A stretch of 58,172 nt of DNA from a virus. The stretch spans positions 1 to 58,172 of IMG/VR virus record IMGVR_UViG_3300028610_000686; one strand, written 5' to 3'. This document shows, piece after piece, positions 7,213-14,227 of the stretch (its first letter is position 1; the number at the start of each line of letters is the position of its first letter). The notes under the pieces are model-generated. The model saw nothing but the letters and a program-made list of their open reading frames with translations. It was not told the origin of the DNA and made no database searches. The position numbers and the translations under genes were made by a program.

Positions 7213-7524
7213 ATGCTAAAAACAAAATGCCAACATTGTAAAGAAATAATAGAATGTTTAGAGGATGAGTGTTGCCCTATATGCGGTCTAAGAATAAATA
7301 TTGAAGACGTCCCAAAAGAGCGATGTCCCGAATGTAAAAGGGAATTAACATGGATTGACGAATATTATTGCATAGAAGGCAGACAGTCAACATTTGACAC
7401 ATTCGAAGCGCATAACCTTCTTATTATTAGGCACTATTGTACATGTGGCCGTCAAGTAGCGGTACAAATGGATACTAACTATGGCTCTGAGGTTTTTATT
7501 AATTCAGAAAATATTGATTATTAA
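7213..7524 (+). CDS. Zinc-ribbon protein
   Basis: 103 aa from ATG 7213, with GGGAAAGGATAAA as Shine-Dalgarno. There are four Cys pairs: CQHC, CPIC, CPEC and CTC, spaced as two zinc ribbons (about residues 6-27 and 38-82). Between them is a hydrophobic strand region. Multi-ribbon proteins of this sort often bind nucleic acid, but no exact family is recognised. Confidence 0.6.
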   Translation: MLKTKCQHCKEIIECLEDECCPICGLRINIEDVPKERCPECKRELTWIDEYYCIEGRQSTFDTFEAHNLLIIRHYCTCGRQVAVQMDTNYGSEVFINSENIDY

Positions 7525-7565
7525 TCACTTGTTATTTCGTTTTAAAATATAAAAGGGAGAAAATT

Positions 7566-7787
7566 ATGGAAGGTTTAGAAGATTATGAAATCGGGGGAAT
7601 TGCTGTATTTAGATATATTGAACCAAGATTTCAAAAAGTTTCTGATGAAAATATTATCAGATTATACAGCAAATGGAGTAATGAAAATTACGCTGCTTCA
7701 TGGGCATCTGTTGATAATAAAATGACTGAAGAGTTCTGTAAATGGGCATATTCAGCACCTGTAGATCAAATAAAAGAAAAGGATTAA
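7566..7787 (+). CDS. Small hypothetical protein
   Basis: 73 aa, behind AAAAGGGAGAAAATT. Mainly helical in the second half: IRLYSKWSNENYAASWASV and TEEFCKWAYSAPV. The pattern 'iy..WS...f.A.W......tv..Fv.WA.saP' is familiar from small phage proteins next to small regulators. Function unknown. It is followed 2 bp later by an XRE-type gene. Confidence 0.55.
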   Translation: MEGLEDYEIGGIAVFRYIEPRFQKVSDENIIRLYSKWSNENYAASWASVDNKMTEEFCKWAYSAPVDQIKEKD

Positions 7788-7789
7788 TT

Positions 7790-7999
7790 ATGGATGGTGA
7801 CGAGTTAAGAAAATTCAGAAAAAAACACTTCCCTGGAAAGATGTCCCAAGAAATGATGGCGCTTAAATTCGGCGTTAAATATCACACGCTCAGAAGATAC
7901 GAGGGTGTTAATTGTAATCCGATTCCGGAAGGATTGCAGCGATCGATTGAATTCTTTGAGGAAGTTCAGAGGTTGGAAATTCTTGTTAAGGGGAAATGA
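7790..7999 (+). CDS. XRE-family helix-turn-helix protein
   Basis: 69 aa from ATG 7790. DELRKFRKKHF, MSQEMMALKFGVKYHTLRRYEG and IPEGLQRSIEFF match the five-helix Cro/C1-type fold, with the recognition helix around KYHTLRRYEG. It consists of the DNA-binding domain only, so it probably acts as a dimeric Cro-like regulator. It lies in the same direction as the surrounding genes. Target sites are not identified. Confidence 0.7.
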   Translation: MDGDELRKFRKKHFPGKMSQEMMALKFGVKYHTLRRYEGVNCNPIPEGLQRSIEFFEEVQRLEILVKGK

Positions 8000-8000
8000 A

Positions 8001-8276
8001 ATGATCAAATGTAAAATCAATTGGCAGGAAAAGGATTTAACAAAATACAGTAATTATCTTTATTTCGAATTTTTACCGGACAAAGGTGATTTTCTTGACG
8101 TTCCCATCGGTAAAGATTTCATCCAAGGCAATTATCAATTTAAAACATTGAAATTTAATAAAAATGACTATTGTGAAAATATTTTATGGGTAGAAATATT
8201 TGATCAAAGCGCCGATCTTTCGTTGTCATACACAGAAGAATACCAAGAATATATCGACGCCAATCAGGACAAATAA
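8001..8276 (+). CDS. Hypothetical protein
   Basis: 91 aa from ATG 8001 after GGGGAAATGAA; the frame is open upstream but would overlap the XRE gene. Beta-rich, acidic, aromatic (YLYFEFLPDKGDFLDVPIG). It has no signature residues. It overlaps or abuts its neighbours tightly. Confidence 0.55.
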   Translation: MIKCKINWQEKDLTKYSNYLYFEFLPDKGDFLDVPIGKDFIQGNYQFKTLKFNKNDYCENILWVEIFDQSADLSLSYTEEYQEYIDANQDK

Positions 8277-8309
8277 TGCAAATCATCATATCTAAAGCGA
8301 AAACAAAAA

Positions 8310-8471
8310 ATGAAAACAATGGCAGAGTACAAAAGAGATGAGCGGGAACGAAAAAGAAAATCTGGTAAAAAACGGGTAGGGTTTTGGATCGATCCGGTTA
8401 ATGAAGCCAGGATAAAAAGCTACGTTTATCAACTTGAGGAAGATGTCAGAATAATAAAAAGTAACCATTGA
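8310..8471 (+). CDS. Small ribbon-helix-helix-like protein
   Basis: 53 aa from ATG 8310 (ATG 8319 is also possible). The sequence is basic at the N-terminus (KRDERERKRKSGKK), then RVGFWIDPVNEARIKSYVYQLEED. This fits a single beta strand plus two helices, as in MetJ/Arc-like regulators. Its stop codon overlaps a perfect palindrome that could be its operator, and it is directly upstream of the cassette at 8530-13531. Confidence 0.55.
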   Translation: MKTMAEYKRDERERKRKSGKKRVGFWIDPVNEARIKSYVYQLEEDVRIIKSNH

Positions 8472-8488
8472 TATTGACCGGTCAATAT
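8471..8488. promoter_or_regulatory. Perfect 18-bp palindrome, candidate operator
   Basis: ATATTGACCGGTCAATAT reads the same on both strands. It begins on the last base of the stop codon of the ribbon-helix-helix gene and lies about 40 bp upstream of the next gene. Two-fold symmetry of this length is typical of a dimeric repressor site. No T-run follows, so it is not an obvious terminator. Confidence 0.6.
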
Positions 8489-8529
8489 TATAAAGTTAAG
8501 ACAGATTAAACAATTAACAAGGGGATAAA

Positions 8530-8694
8530 ATGGAACTAACAGTTGCCCAATACAAAACATTAAAATCGTTAGAACGTGCTTTGGACGAATGCACCAAAGC
8601 AAATCTTGAAATAAAAATAATTAATGGTGAAATAAAATATGAAGAAGCAGAAAAAAAATTACCATTCAGCACTTACGCAACCGCTGAAAATTGA
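8530..8694 (+). CDS. Small helical hypothetical protein
   Basis: 54 aa, behind AAGGGGATAAA. It is a coiled-coil-like helix (TVAQYKTLKSLERALDECTKANLEI) and ends inside the following gene, which starts at 8639 in another frame. It is the first gene after the palindrome, so it may be the head of the modification-like cassette. Unknown function. Confidence 0.55.
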   Translation: MELTVAQYKTLKSLERALDECTKANLEIKIINGEIKYEEAEKKLPFSTYATAEN

Positions 8695-9235
8695 AAAAGA
8701 ATTATCATATTATGGCAACAATGGAAATTTTGTAATCAAGAGAGATATCTGCAAAGGATTACCGGAAGAATTCAGGCTTTGCGATGTAATTTATTCGGAG
8801 CCATCTTGGCTGATGGGTTATGAAAAATTTCTAAGTAGGGCTAGCACGGAAGGAAGTGATTATAAAAAATATATTGAATCAATTTCAGGCATTATAAAGA
8901 AAACAAATAAACCGATTTGGATAGTAACAGGCCGACATGCTTTGAAACATTTCCCTATCCCCCATCATTCTCAAGAAATAAAACTATTCCACCATGATGC
9001 CTTCTTGCTAGGGTGGAATGATAGATCATTAGATTGGACAGATTTTGGTTCAATCAAAACAACTGATAACCTATTGGAAATTTTATCTGATACTTATGAC
9101 AGGGTTGGTGATTTTTGTTGCGGGTACGGGAACACGGCCAGAGCGTTTTTAAATAAAGGGAAAGAATTTGTGATGTCAGATATCAACGGAAAATGTGTTT
9201 ATTATATAGCAAAGGAGTTGATGGGATATGCATGA
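8639..9235 (+). CDS. SAM-dependent methyltransferase-like protein
   Basis: 198 aa; it begins inside the preceding small gene. Two methyltransferase signatures are visible in reversed order. DVIYSEPSW (about residues 50-58) looks like the catalytic D/N/S-P-P-Y/W motif IV. VGDFCCGYGNTARAFL (about residues 158-173) looks like the SAM-binding motif I (DPFCGSGT type), followed by VMSDIN, where the acidic motif II would be. The order IV before I is that of permuted beta-class DNA methyltransferases. SEPSW departs from DPPY, so the substrate may differ or the protein may not methylate DNA. It is overlapped by the next gene and heads the PAPS-reductase/ParB cassette. Confidence 0.65.
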   Translation: MKKQKKNYHSALTQPLKIEKELSYYGNNGNFVIKRDICKGLPEEFRLCDVIYSEPSWLMGYEKFLSRASTEGSDYKKYIESISGIIKKTNKPIWIVTGRHALKHFPIPHHSQEIKLFHHDAFLLGWNDRSLDWTDFGSIKTTDNLLEILSDTYDRVGDFCCGYGNTARAFLNKGKEFVMSDINGKCVYYIAKELMGYA

Positions 9236-9968
9236 TATCCAGTTTATAAAAGACACTTCGCAAGCAGAAATAGATAAACTTGATGGGGATGTTTTGGTTT
9301 TGTACCGTGAAGGATACAAATTACCAAAAATAGAAAGTGCTGAATACATGGAATTTGAAACATTCAGAAGTAAATACATTGATATTCATGCAAAAGTAAT
9401 TGTTTTAATTGGATTGATAAGAATGATTACACCGTCAAATAGATGTGACACTGTACACGAATACCTAACAACATTAACTCCTAATATCAGAAAAATAAGT
9501 ATTGATATTGAACCTTTTCTTGGAGAGCCTTGGCGGTTAATGTGGCATTATCTCTATACAAAAAATAATCATTTTAATGTCCCTCATAGCTATGCCTTAG
9601 AAACAGAATGGCAAAAATGGTTTTACCGGGATATTAATGATTCCAGAATATCCGGTAATAATATTAAAATGTTTATACAGAATACTTATTCTGACTTGGA
9701 CCAATTTAATTCAGAATTTGGTTTTTATGATTGTGCTTCAGAAGAATGGTATTCCGAGGCAAAAGACCATGTTTTCGCAAAATACAATACCCCGAAGCAA
9801 TTAATTAACAATCTTCTTAAAGAGTGCAATAAAAAGTTTGATATAAAATTCAGCTTTGAATCATACAGGGAAAGTAAAAAGTTTGAATTACCAGATCTAA
9901 AAGTATACCGATTTGTTACTGAGGAAGCTAAAAGAAGAATGTCAATTTATAACTCTGTGATATCATGA
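9228..9968 (+). CDS. Unknown protein of the PAPS-reductase/ParB cassette
   Basis: 246 aa, overlapping the methyltransferase-like gene by 8 bp and the next gene by 4 bp. The N-terminal half has beta-alpha repeats (DVLVLYREGYKLPKIES, KVIVLIGLIRMITP, RKISIDIEPFLGEPWRLMW), suggesting a Rossmann-like core without a clear nucleotide-binding motif. The C-terminal half is helical. ISIDIEPFLGEPW could hold an acidic active-site pair. I do not recognise a family. Its place between two enzyme genes suggests it is part of the same pathway. Confidence 0.55.
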   Translation: MHDIQFIKDTSQAEIDKLDGDVLVLYREGYKLPKIESAEYMEFETFRSKYIDIHAKVIVLIGLIRMITPSNRCDTVHEYLTTLTPNIRKISIDIEPFLGEPWRLMWHYLYTKNNHFNVPHSYALETEWQKWFYRDINDSRISGNNIKMFIQNTYSDLDQFNSEFGFYDCASEEWYSEAKDHVFAKYNTPKQLINNLLKECNKKFDIKFSFESYRESKKFELPDLKVYRFVTEEAKRRMSIYNSVIS

Positions 9969-11041
9969 AAATATACAATCCAGAAATAAATGTTCTTGAT
10001 GCTACCAGAGAAAGAATAAGCTATTTATTTGACGAATTTGAAACAATCAACGTTTCTATTTCATCCGGTAAAGATAGCACTGTTCTTTATTATTTATGCC
10101 TCCAGGAAGCAAAAAAACGGAATAGAAAAATAATAGCTTTCTTTCAGGATCAAGAAGCCGAGTATGCTGCATCAATTGAGATCATGAAAATACAAATGGA
10201 CCACCCAAATGTTATTCCGGCGTGGTACCAAGTTCCTATTTATCTAACTAACTCAACAAGCTATACAGATTATTTTTTATATGCATGGGGCAAGGGGGAT
10301 AAATGGATGAGGGAAAAGGACCCGGTTGCAGTTAAAGAAATTGACGAAGATTACCCACCTAGATTCTATGAGTTTTTTAAATGGTATGAGCAAAAGAATC
10401 CAGATGCTGCTTACTTAGTAGGTCTTAGAGCAGATGAAGGAGTAATTAGATTCAGAGCTGTTACTAAATATGTTGGATGGAACGGTATTAGATGGTCAAC
10501 AGAAACAGATAATATTAAAAAATTCTACCCTATTTATGATTGGGGATTCGCTGACATTTGGAAGTTTATTTATGATTATAATATTCCATATAACAAGATT
10601 TATGATTTGATGTTCATGGACAATTATAGTTTTTATAATAAAATGCGAGTGTCGAACCTGATTCATGAAAAATCATACAAATGTTTGATTGATCTTCCAA
10701 AGTATGAACCAGAGACTTACAATAAACTTTCAAAAAGAATCGGGGGTATTCCAACAGCTCAAAGATACGCAAGTGAAAAACTTGTTTTTAACAACAAGAA
10801 ATTACCGAGACATTATAAGACATGGAAAGATTTTAGAGATTTTCTTTTGTTGAATATTCCGGTTGAAGAACACCGGGAAAAGTTTATTGCCAGGTTTGAG
10901 AAACAAGAAAACTCAGAAAGAATTTATCAAGCACAAGTAGGGCAGCTTTTAATTAATGATTTTGAAAACAGCCGTGCTTTCAATACGAAAAAAACCCAGT
11001 ACGATAAAAAGGTAAAAGAAAAATGGATGAACATACTGTAG
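9965..11041 (+). CDS. PAPS-reductase-like (IbrA/DUF3440-type) ATP-pyrophosphatase, copy 1
   Basis: 358 aa. The N-terminus has the adenine-nucleotide alpha-hydrolase loop as SSGKDS (residues 33-38; the usual form is SGGKDS). FFQDQEAEY follows, then AAYLVGLRADEGVIR and IYDWGFADIWKFI, all hallmarks of the PAPS-reductase/DUF3440 group that includes E. coli IbrA. The C-terminal segment GGIPTAQRYASEKL...LPRHYKTWKDF is also typical of DUF3440. It should bind ATP and adenylate or transfer sulfur on an unknown substrate; reductase activity on PAPS is not implied. The ParB-like gene overlaps its 3' end by 19 bp, as ibrA/ibrB pairs do. Confidence 0.8.
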   Translation: MKIYNPEINVLDATRERISYLFDEFETINVSISSGKDSTVLYYLCLQEAKKRNRKIIAFFQDQEAEYAASIEIMKIQMDHPNVIPAWYQVPIYLTNSTSYTDYFLYAWGKGDKWMREKDPVAVKEIDEDYPPRFYEFFKWYEQKNPDAAYLVGLRADEGVIRFRAVTKYVGWNGIRWSTETDNIKKFYPIYDWGFADIWKFIYDYNIPYNKIYDLMFMDNYSFYNKMRVSNLIHEKSYKCLIDLPKYEPETYNKLSKRIGGIPTAQRYASEKLVFNNKKLPRHYKTWKDFRDFLLLNIPVEEHREKFIARFEKQENSERIYQAQVGQLLINDFENSRAFNTKKTQYDKKVKEKWMNIL

Positions 11042-11550
11042 AACAAAAAGCAACTGAAGTTATTGTGGTGCCATTGGAAAAGATGTTTTCGAATGATTAT
11101 AATCCAAATCGGATGCCAGATACAGAAATGGATCTATTAAAACAATGCATTGTAAAGTATGGTTTTTTATTCCCAATACTTGTTACTTGGGTAGAAGAAA
11201 AACAAATGTATCGTATTATTGATGGATTCCATAGATATGAAACACTTAAACGAATTGGAGCAAAAGAGGCTTCAATTATCGATATGAAACTGCCATATCA
11301 TGACGCGGTTCAATTGACTGTATTAATGAACCGGATTAAAGGATTGCATCAAGTGGAAATGATGAGCGATTTAGTTTTGAAGCTTGAGAATTTAGGGCTT
11401 GAAGACACTGAAATATGTGATAACCTAGGCATGGAAAGTGAGGAGTACATGAGACTCAAGCAACAATTGGGAATAGCCCATGCCTTTAAAAACCACGAAT
11501 ACAACTCGTCATGGGCTATTGACAAGGAAACATACGGATTGAAAAAATGA
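11023..11550 (+). CDS. ParB-like (IbrB-type) protein, copy 1
   Basis: 175 aa. The N-terminal ParB/sulfiredoxin-like fold is shown by VPLEKMFSNDYNPNRM, then LLKQCIVKYGFLFPILV and IIDGFHRYETL, where DGFHR is the conserved G-x-H-R nucleotide-binding motif. A helical C-terminal part (VEMMSDLVLKLENLGL...ICDNLGMESEEYMRL) resembles the ParB helix-turn-helix. IbrB-type ParB proteins pair with IbrA-type proteins; this gene overlaps copy 1 of that partner. It may be a CTP/ATP-dependent subunit guiding the partner to DNA; that is inference. Confidence 0.8.
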   Translation: MDEHTVEQKATEVIVVPLEKMFSNDYNPNRMPDTEMDLLKQCIVKYGFLFPILVTWVEEKQMYRIIDGFHRYETLKRIGAKEASIIDMKLPYHDAVQLTVLMNRIKGLHQVEMMSDLVLKLENLGLEDTEICDNLGMESEEYMRLKQQLGIAHAFKNHEYNSSWAIDKETYGLKK

Positions 11551-12068
11551 ACTTTAAAAACGAACCGGTTTCAAATGTGCAATGGGTTCATTCATCAACT
11601 ATTGCAAAGAACTCATACAACCCAAATCATGTCGCAAAACCCGAACTTGAATTATTAAGAAGGTCAATTGAAATCAATGGTTTTACACAGCCGATAGTTT
11701 GCTGGAATGATTCAGGTCGACTTGAAATAGTTGATGGATTCCATAGGTCATTGGTAGGCCAAAATACAGAATCTATCAGGAATAGACTCAATGGATTTTT
11801 ACCAGTAGTCATACTGAATAAAGAAAACACCGGCAAGAATGACAGAATAGCCGCCACGATAAGGCACAACAGGGCAAGAGGTAAACACAATATGTCAGCA
11901 ATGTCTGATATCATTATCGAACTTAAAAGACGCAATTGGAGAACTTCAAGAATCTGCAAAGAGCTTGGAACTGACGAAGATGAGGTTTTAAGATTGATGC
12001 AGATTAATGGATTAATTGAAATGTTTTCTGATAATGATTACTCTGAAGCGTGGGAATATGAAATATAA
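11547..12068 (+). CDS. ParB-like (IbrB-type) protein, copy 2
   Basis: 173 aa, coupled by ATGA to copy 1. It has the same layout: WVHSSTIAKNSYNPN at the start, LLRRSIEINGFTQPIV, IVDGFHRSLVG (the G-x-H-R motif), then ATIRHNRARGKHNMSAMSDII and a C-terminal helix-turn-helix (RTSRICKELGTDEDEVLRL). RHNRARG is the second conserved ParB motif, clearer here than in copy 1. The two tandem copies probably come from duplication and may form a heterodimer or serve the two PAPS-reductase-like proteins separately. Confidence 0.8.
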   Translation: MNFKNEPVSNVQWVHSSTIAKNSYNPNHVAKPELELLRRSIEINGFTQPIVCWNDSGRLEIVDGFHRSLVGQNTESIRNRLNGFLPVVILNKENTGKNDRIAATIRHNRARGKHNMSAMSDIIIELKRRNWRTSRICKELGTDEDEVLRLMQINGLIEMFSDNDYSEAWEYEI

Positions 12069-12459
12069 ACCATATTGGATACGAGAAGATTATTTAAACG
12101 GGATGTTTAATACGACAACAAAAAATGATGAGTTATCTATCAAAAAAGTTGAACGACTTTTTAAAAGCGAAAAACGCACAATAAAGGCGATGTATTCAGT
12201 AATACAAAAATGGCATCACTCAACAGGACATAACCTTACCAACAGGTCGATAAATAGAATTGCTTGGCTTGGACAAGCGGCTTGCTGCTATTCGTTAAAA
12301 GTCCCGGACTATATTACTAAAAAAGCTTGGTGGAATCTCCCGAAAGAAATACGAAACAGAGCGGATAAAAACGCCAAAGATTTAATAGAATCTTATGAAA
12401 ACAAAACTAAAAATCAATGTATTGGAAGCCGCAAAGCAGAGAATCAACTTTGTTTTTAA
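12058..12459 (+). CDS. Unknown helical protein of the PAPS-reductase/ParB cassette
   Basis: 133 aa from ATG 12058, overlapping ParB-like copy 2. It is helical and basic. NRSINRIAWLGQAACCYSLKVP and KKAWWNLPKEIRNRADKNAKDLIESY are notable. The CC pair could bind metal but has no partner Cys visible. It overlaps the second PAPS-reductase-like gene by 65 bp. I cannot assign a family. Confidence 0.6.
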   Translation: MKYKPYWIREDYLNGMFNTTTKNDELSIKKVERLFKSEKRTIKAMYSVIQKWHHSTGHNLTNRSINRIAWLGQAACCYSLKVPDYITKKAWWNLPKEIRNRADKNAKDLIESYENKTKNQCIGSRKAENQLCF

Positions 12460-13531
12460 TACATTTGAAAAGATTTATCTTTGTTTTTCAGGTGGCAAGG
12501 ATTCGACTGTTATGTTTCATTTAGCTGCAGCCGAAGCAATCAAAAAAAAAGTCAAGATTGATGTTTTGTTTATTGATTTAGAAGCTCAATATAAGGCCAC
12601 GATTGATCATGTAAAAGCAATGTTTGGATTATACAAAGATCATATCAATATCCATTGGGTTTGCATTCCATTAACTCTGAGAAATTCGCTGTCAGTATTT
12701 CACCCTAGTTGGATATGCTGGGAACATGGAAGAGAGTGGGTGCGGGAAAAACCAAATAATGACAGTTTCGTGTTTTGCTATCCATCAATGGAGTTTGAAG
12801 AGTTTACTTATTGTTTCGGTAAGTGGTTTGCAAAAGATAAATTAACCGCTTGCCTGGTTGGAATCAGAACAGACGAAAGTTTAAATCGTGAAATGGCGTT
12901 GCAGTCAATTAAAGAAAGTTACAATCAATGGACAACAAAAATTCATAAGAATGTTTTTAACTGTTATCCTATTTATGACTGGAAAGTTTCTGATTTATGG
13001 GTTTATACGCGGAAAGAAAACAAGATGCACAATAAAATTTATGATCTGATGCAGCAAGCGGGTGTCCCGTTAAAAGATCAAAGGATATGCCAGCCATATG
13101 GGGATGACCAGAAAAAAGGGTTGTGGCTTTATCATCTACTTGAGCCTGAGACATGGGACAAAGTTTTAAATCGGGTGTCAGGAGTAGGTGGTCACGAACA
13201 TACCAAAGAAAGCAAAATAAACAAACCGGATAAATTGTCATGGAAAAAATATTGTGAGCTTTTAATTAATTCAATGCCAGCAACTACAAAAAATCACTAT
13301 ATCGAACGAATCACAAAATATTGTAAATCATGGGAGAATCGAGGGTATGGAGATGGGATATGTAATATTGTTCCGGATAACATCGAGCGCAGAAACATAG
13401 CACCATCATGGAAAGCTATTTCAAAAGCGATATTGAAAAATGATTATTGGTTTAGATCTATTAACATGACTCAACCGTTTAGCAAAACATACGGGGAGTA
13501 TTTAAAAATAAGAGATGGAATCATAAACTGA
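12395..13531 (+). CDS. PAPS-reductase-like (IbrA/DUF3440-type) ATP-pyrophosphatase, copy 2
   Basis: 378 aa. It carries the canonical SGGKDS P-loop (residues 32-37), then DVLFIDLEAQYKATIDHV, ACLVGIRTDESLNR and IYDWKVSDLWVYT. The C-terminal part (RVSGVGGHEHT, LSWKKYCELLINSMP, and NDYWFRSINMTQP) is the usual DUF3440 end, which copy 1 lacks. It is thus the better preserved of two divergent paralogs. The family belongs to the ATP-pyrophosphatase superfamily that activates substrates by adenylation before sulfur or nitrogen transfer. Substrate unknown. It is the last gene of the cassette; a 93-bp gap precedes the terminase genes. Confidence 0.85.
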   Translation: MKTKLKINVLEAAKQRINFVFNTFEKIYLCFSGGKDSTVMFHLAAAEAIKKKVKIDVLFIDLEAQYKATIDHVKAMFGLYKDHINIHWVCIPLTLRNSLSVFHPSWICWEHGREWVREKPNNDSFVFCYPSMEFEEFTYCFGKWFAKDKLTACLVGIRTDESLNREMALQSIKESYNQWTTKIHKNVFNCYPIYDWKVSDLWVYTRKENKMHNKIYDLMQQAGVPLKDQRICQPYGDDQKKGLWLYHLLEPETWDKVLNRVSGVGGHEHTKESKINKPDKLSWKKYCELLINSMPATTKNHYIERITKYCKSWENRGYGDGICNIVPDNIERRNIAPSWKAISKAILKNDYWFRSINMTQPFSKTYGEYLKIRDGIIN

Positions 13532-13624
13532 AATAACTTGCAAAAAACGCAAAAAAAGAGGATATTTAGATAACACTTCAAAGAGGTATCAATAAAAGGG
13601 CAAACCCACACATGAAATTCCAAA

Positions 13625-14227
13625 TTGGCAAAAAAGAAACAAAACAAGCCTAAAAATGGCAGAAAAAAGGGCATTACACCCAAAAATGCAAAGTTTATTG
13701 ACGAATATATCAAAACAAGTGATTTAAGCAAGTCATGGATCGCCGCCGGGTATAGTGAAAACAACCCTTCGAGCTGTGCTGCAAAATGTTTGAAAAAACC
13801 CCAAATAAAACGAGAGTACAAGAGAAGGCTTAAAGAGATAGGACGGAAAGTAAACTTTGATGCGATCGATGTCATAAACGAACTTGGTAAAATAGCCTTT
13901 TCAAATTCAGATGATTATATTGACTGGCATGAAATAAAGATAGACAAGGTGACTCCCACCGGTGAGGTTAAAAAAGAGATAGTTTCAAGGGCATACCTTA
14001 AAGCAGGTTCCGAGGTAACAAGAGAAATGAGAGCGGCGATCTCAGGAATTAAAGAAACAATAAACGGAGTCGAGGTAAAGTTTCACAGCAAGACACAGGC
14101 GCTTGAAAGTCTCAAAAAGTATTTTGGTATTGATGATCCGAGAGAGATTGAGAAGGCTAAGAGGATAAAAGACGGAGGCGGCGCAACAGATATCAATATT
14201 ACGATTACGAGAGATTCAGATGTGTAA
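13625..14227 (+). CDS. terS: Terminase small subunit
   Basis: 200 aa, starting at TTG 13625 because the frame is closed just upstream and no earlier ATG exists. The N-terminus is Lys-rich. ITPKNAKFIDEYIKTSDLSKSWIAAGYSENN gives the helix-turn-helix of the Terminase_2 family, and KPQIKREYKRRLKEI follows. The C-terminal part (ALESLKKYFGI) is the usual tail. It recognises the packaging site and recruits the large subunit, whose gene overlaps it by 8 bp. Confidence 0.85.
   Translation: MAKKKQNKPKNGRKKGITPKNAKFIDEYIKTSDLSKSWIAAGYSENNPSSCAAKCLKKPQIKREYKRRLKEIGRKVNFDAIDVINELGKIAFSNSDDYIDWHEIKIDKVTPTGEVKKEIVSRAYLKAGSEVTREMRAAISGIKETINGVEVKFHSKTQALESLKKYFGIDDPREIEKAKRIKDGGGATDINITITRDSDV

Noticed and set aside
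8639-13531. Phosphorothioate (Dnd) or 7-deazaguanine (Dpd) system proper
   Set aside because: No DndD/DndE-, DndA- or DpdA-like protein is visible, and the PAPS-reductase-like genes are of IbrA/DUF3440 type.
13471-13875. 134-aa minus-strand ORF over the start of terS
   Set aside because: Phe/Leu-rich shadow of Lys-rich plus-strand sequence, no Shine-Dalgarno.
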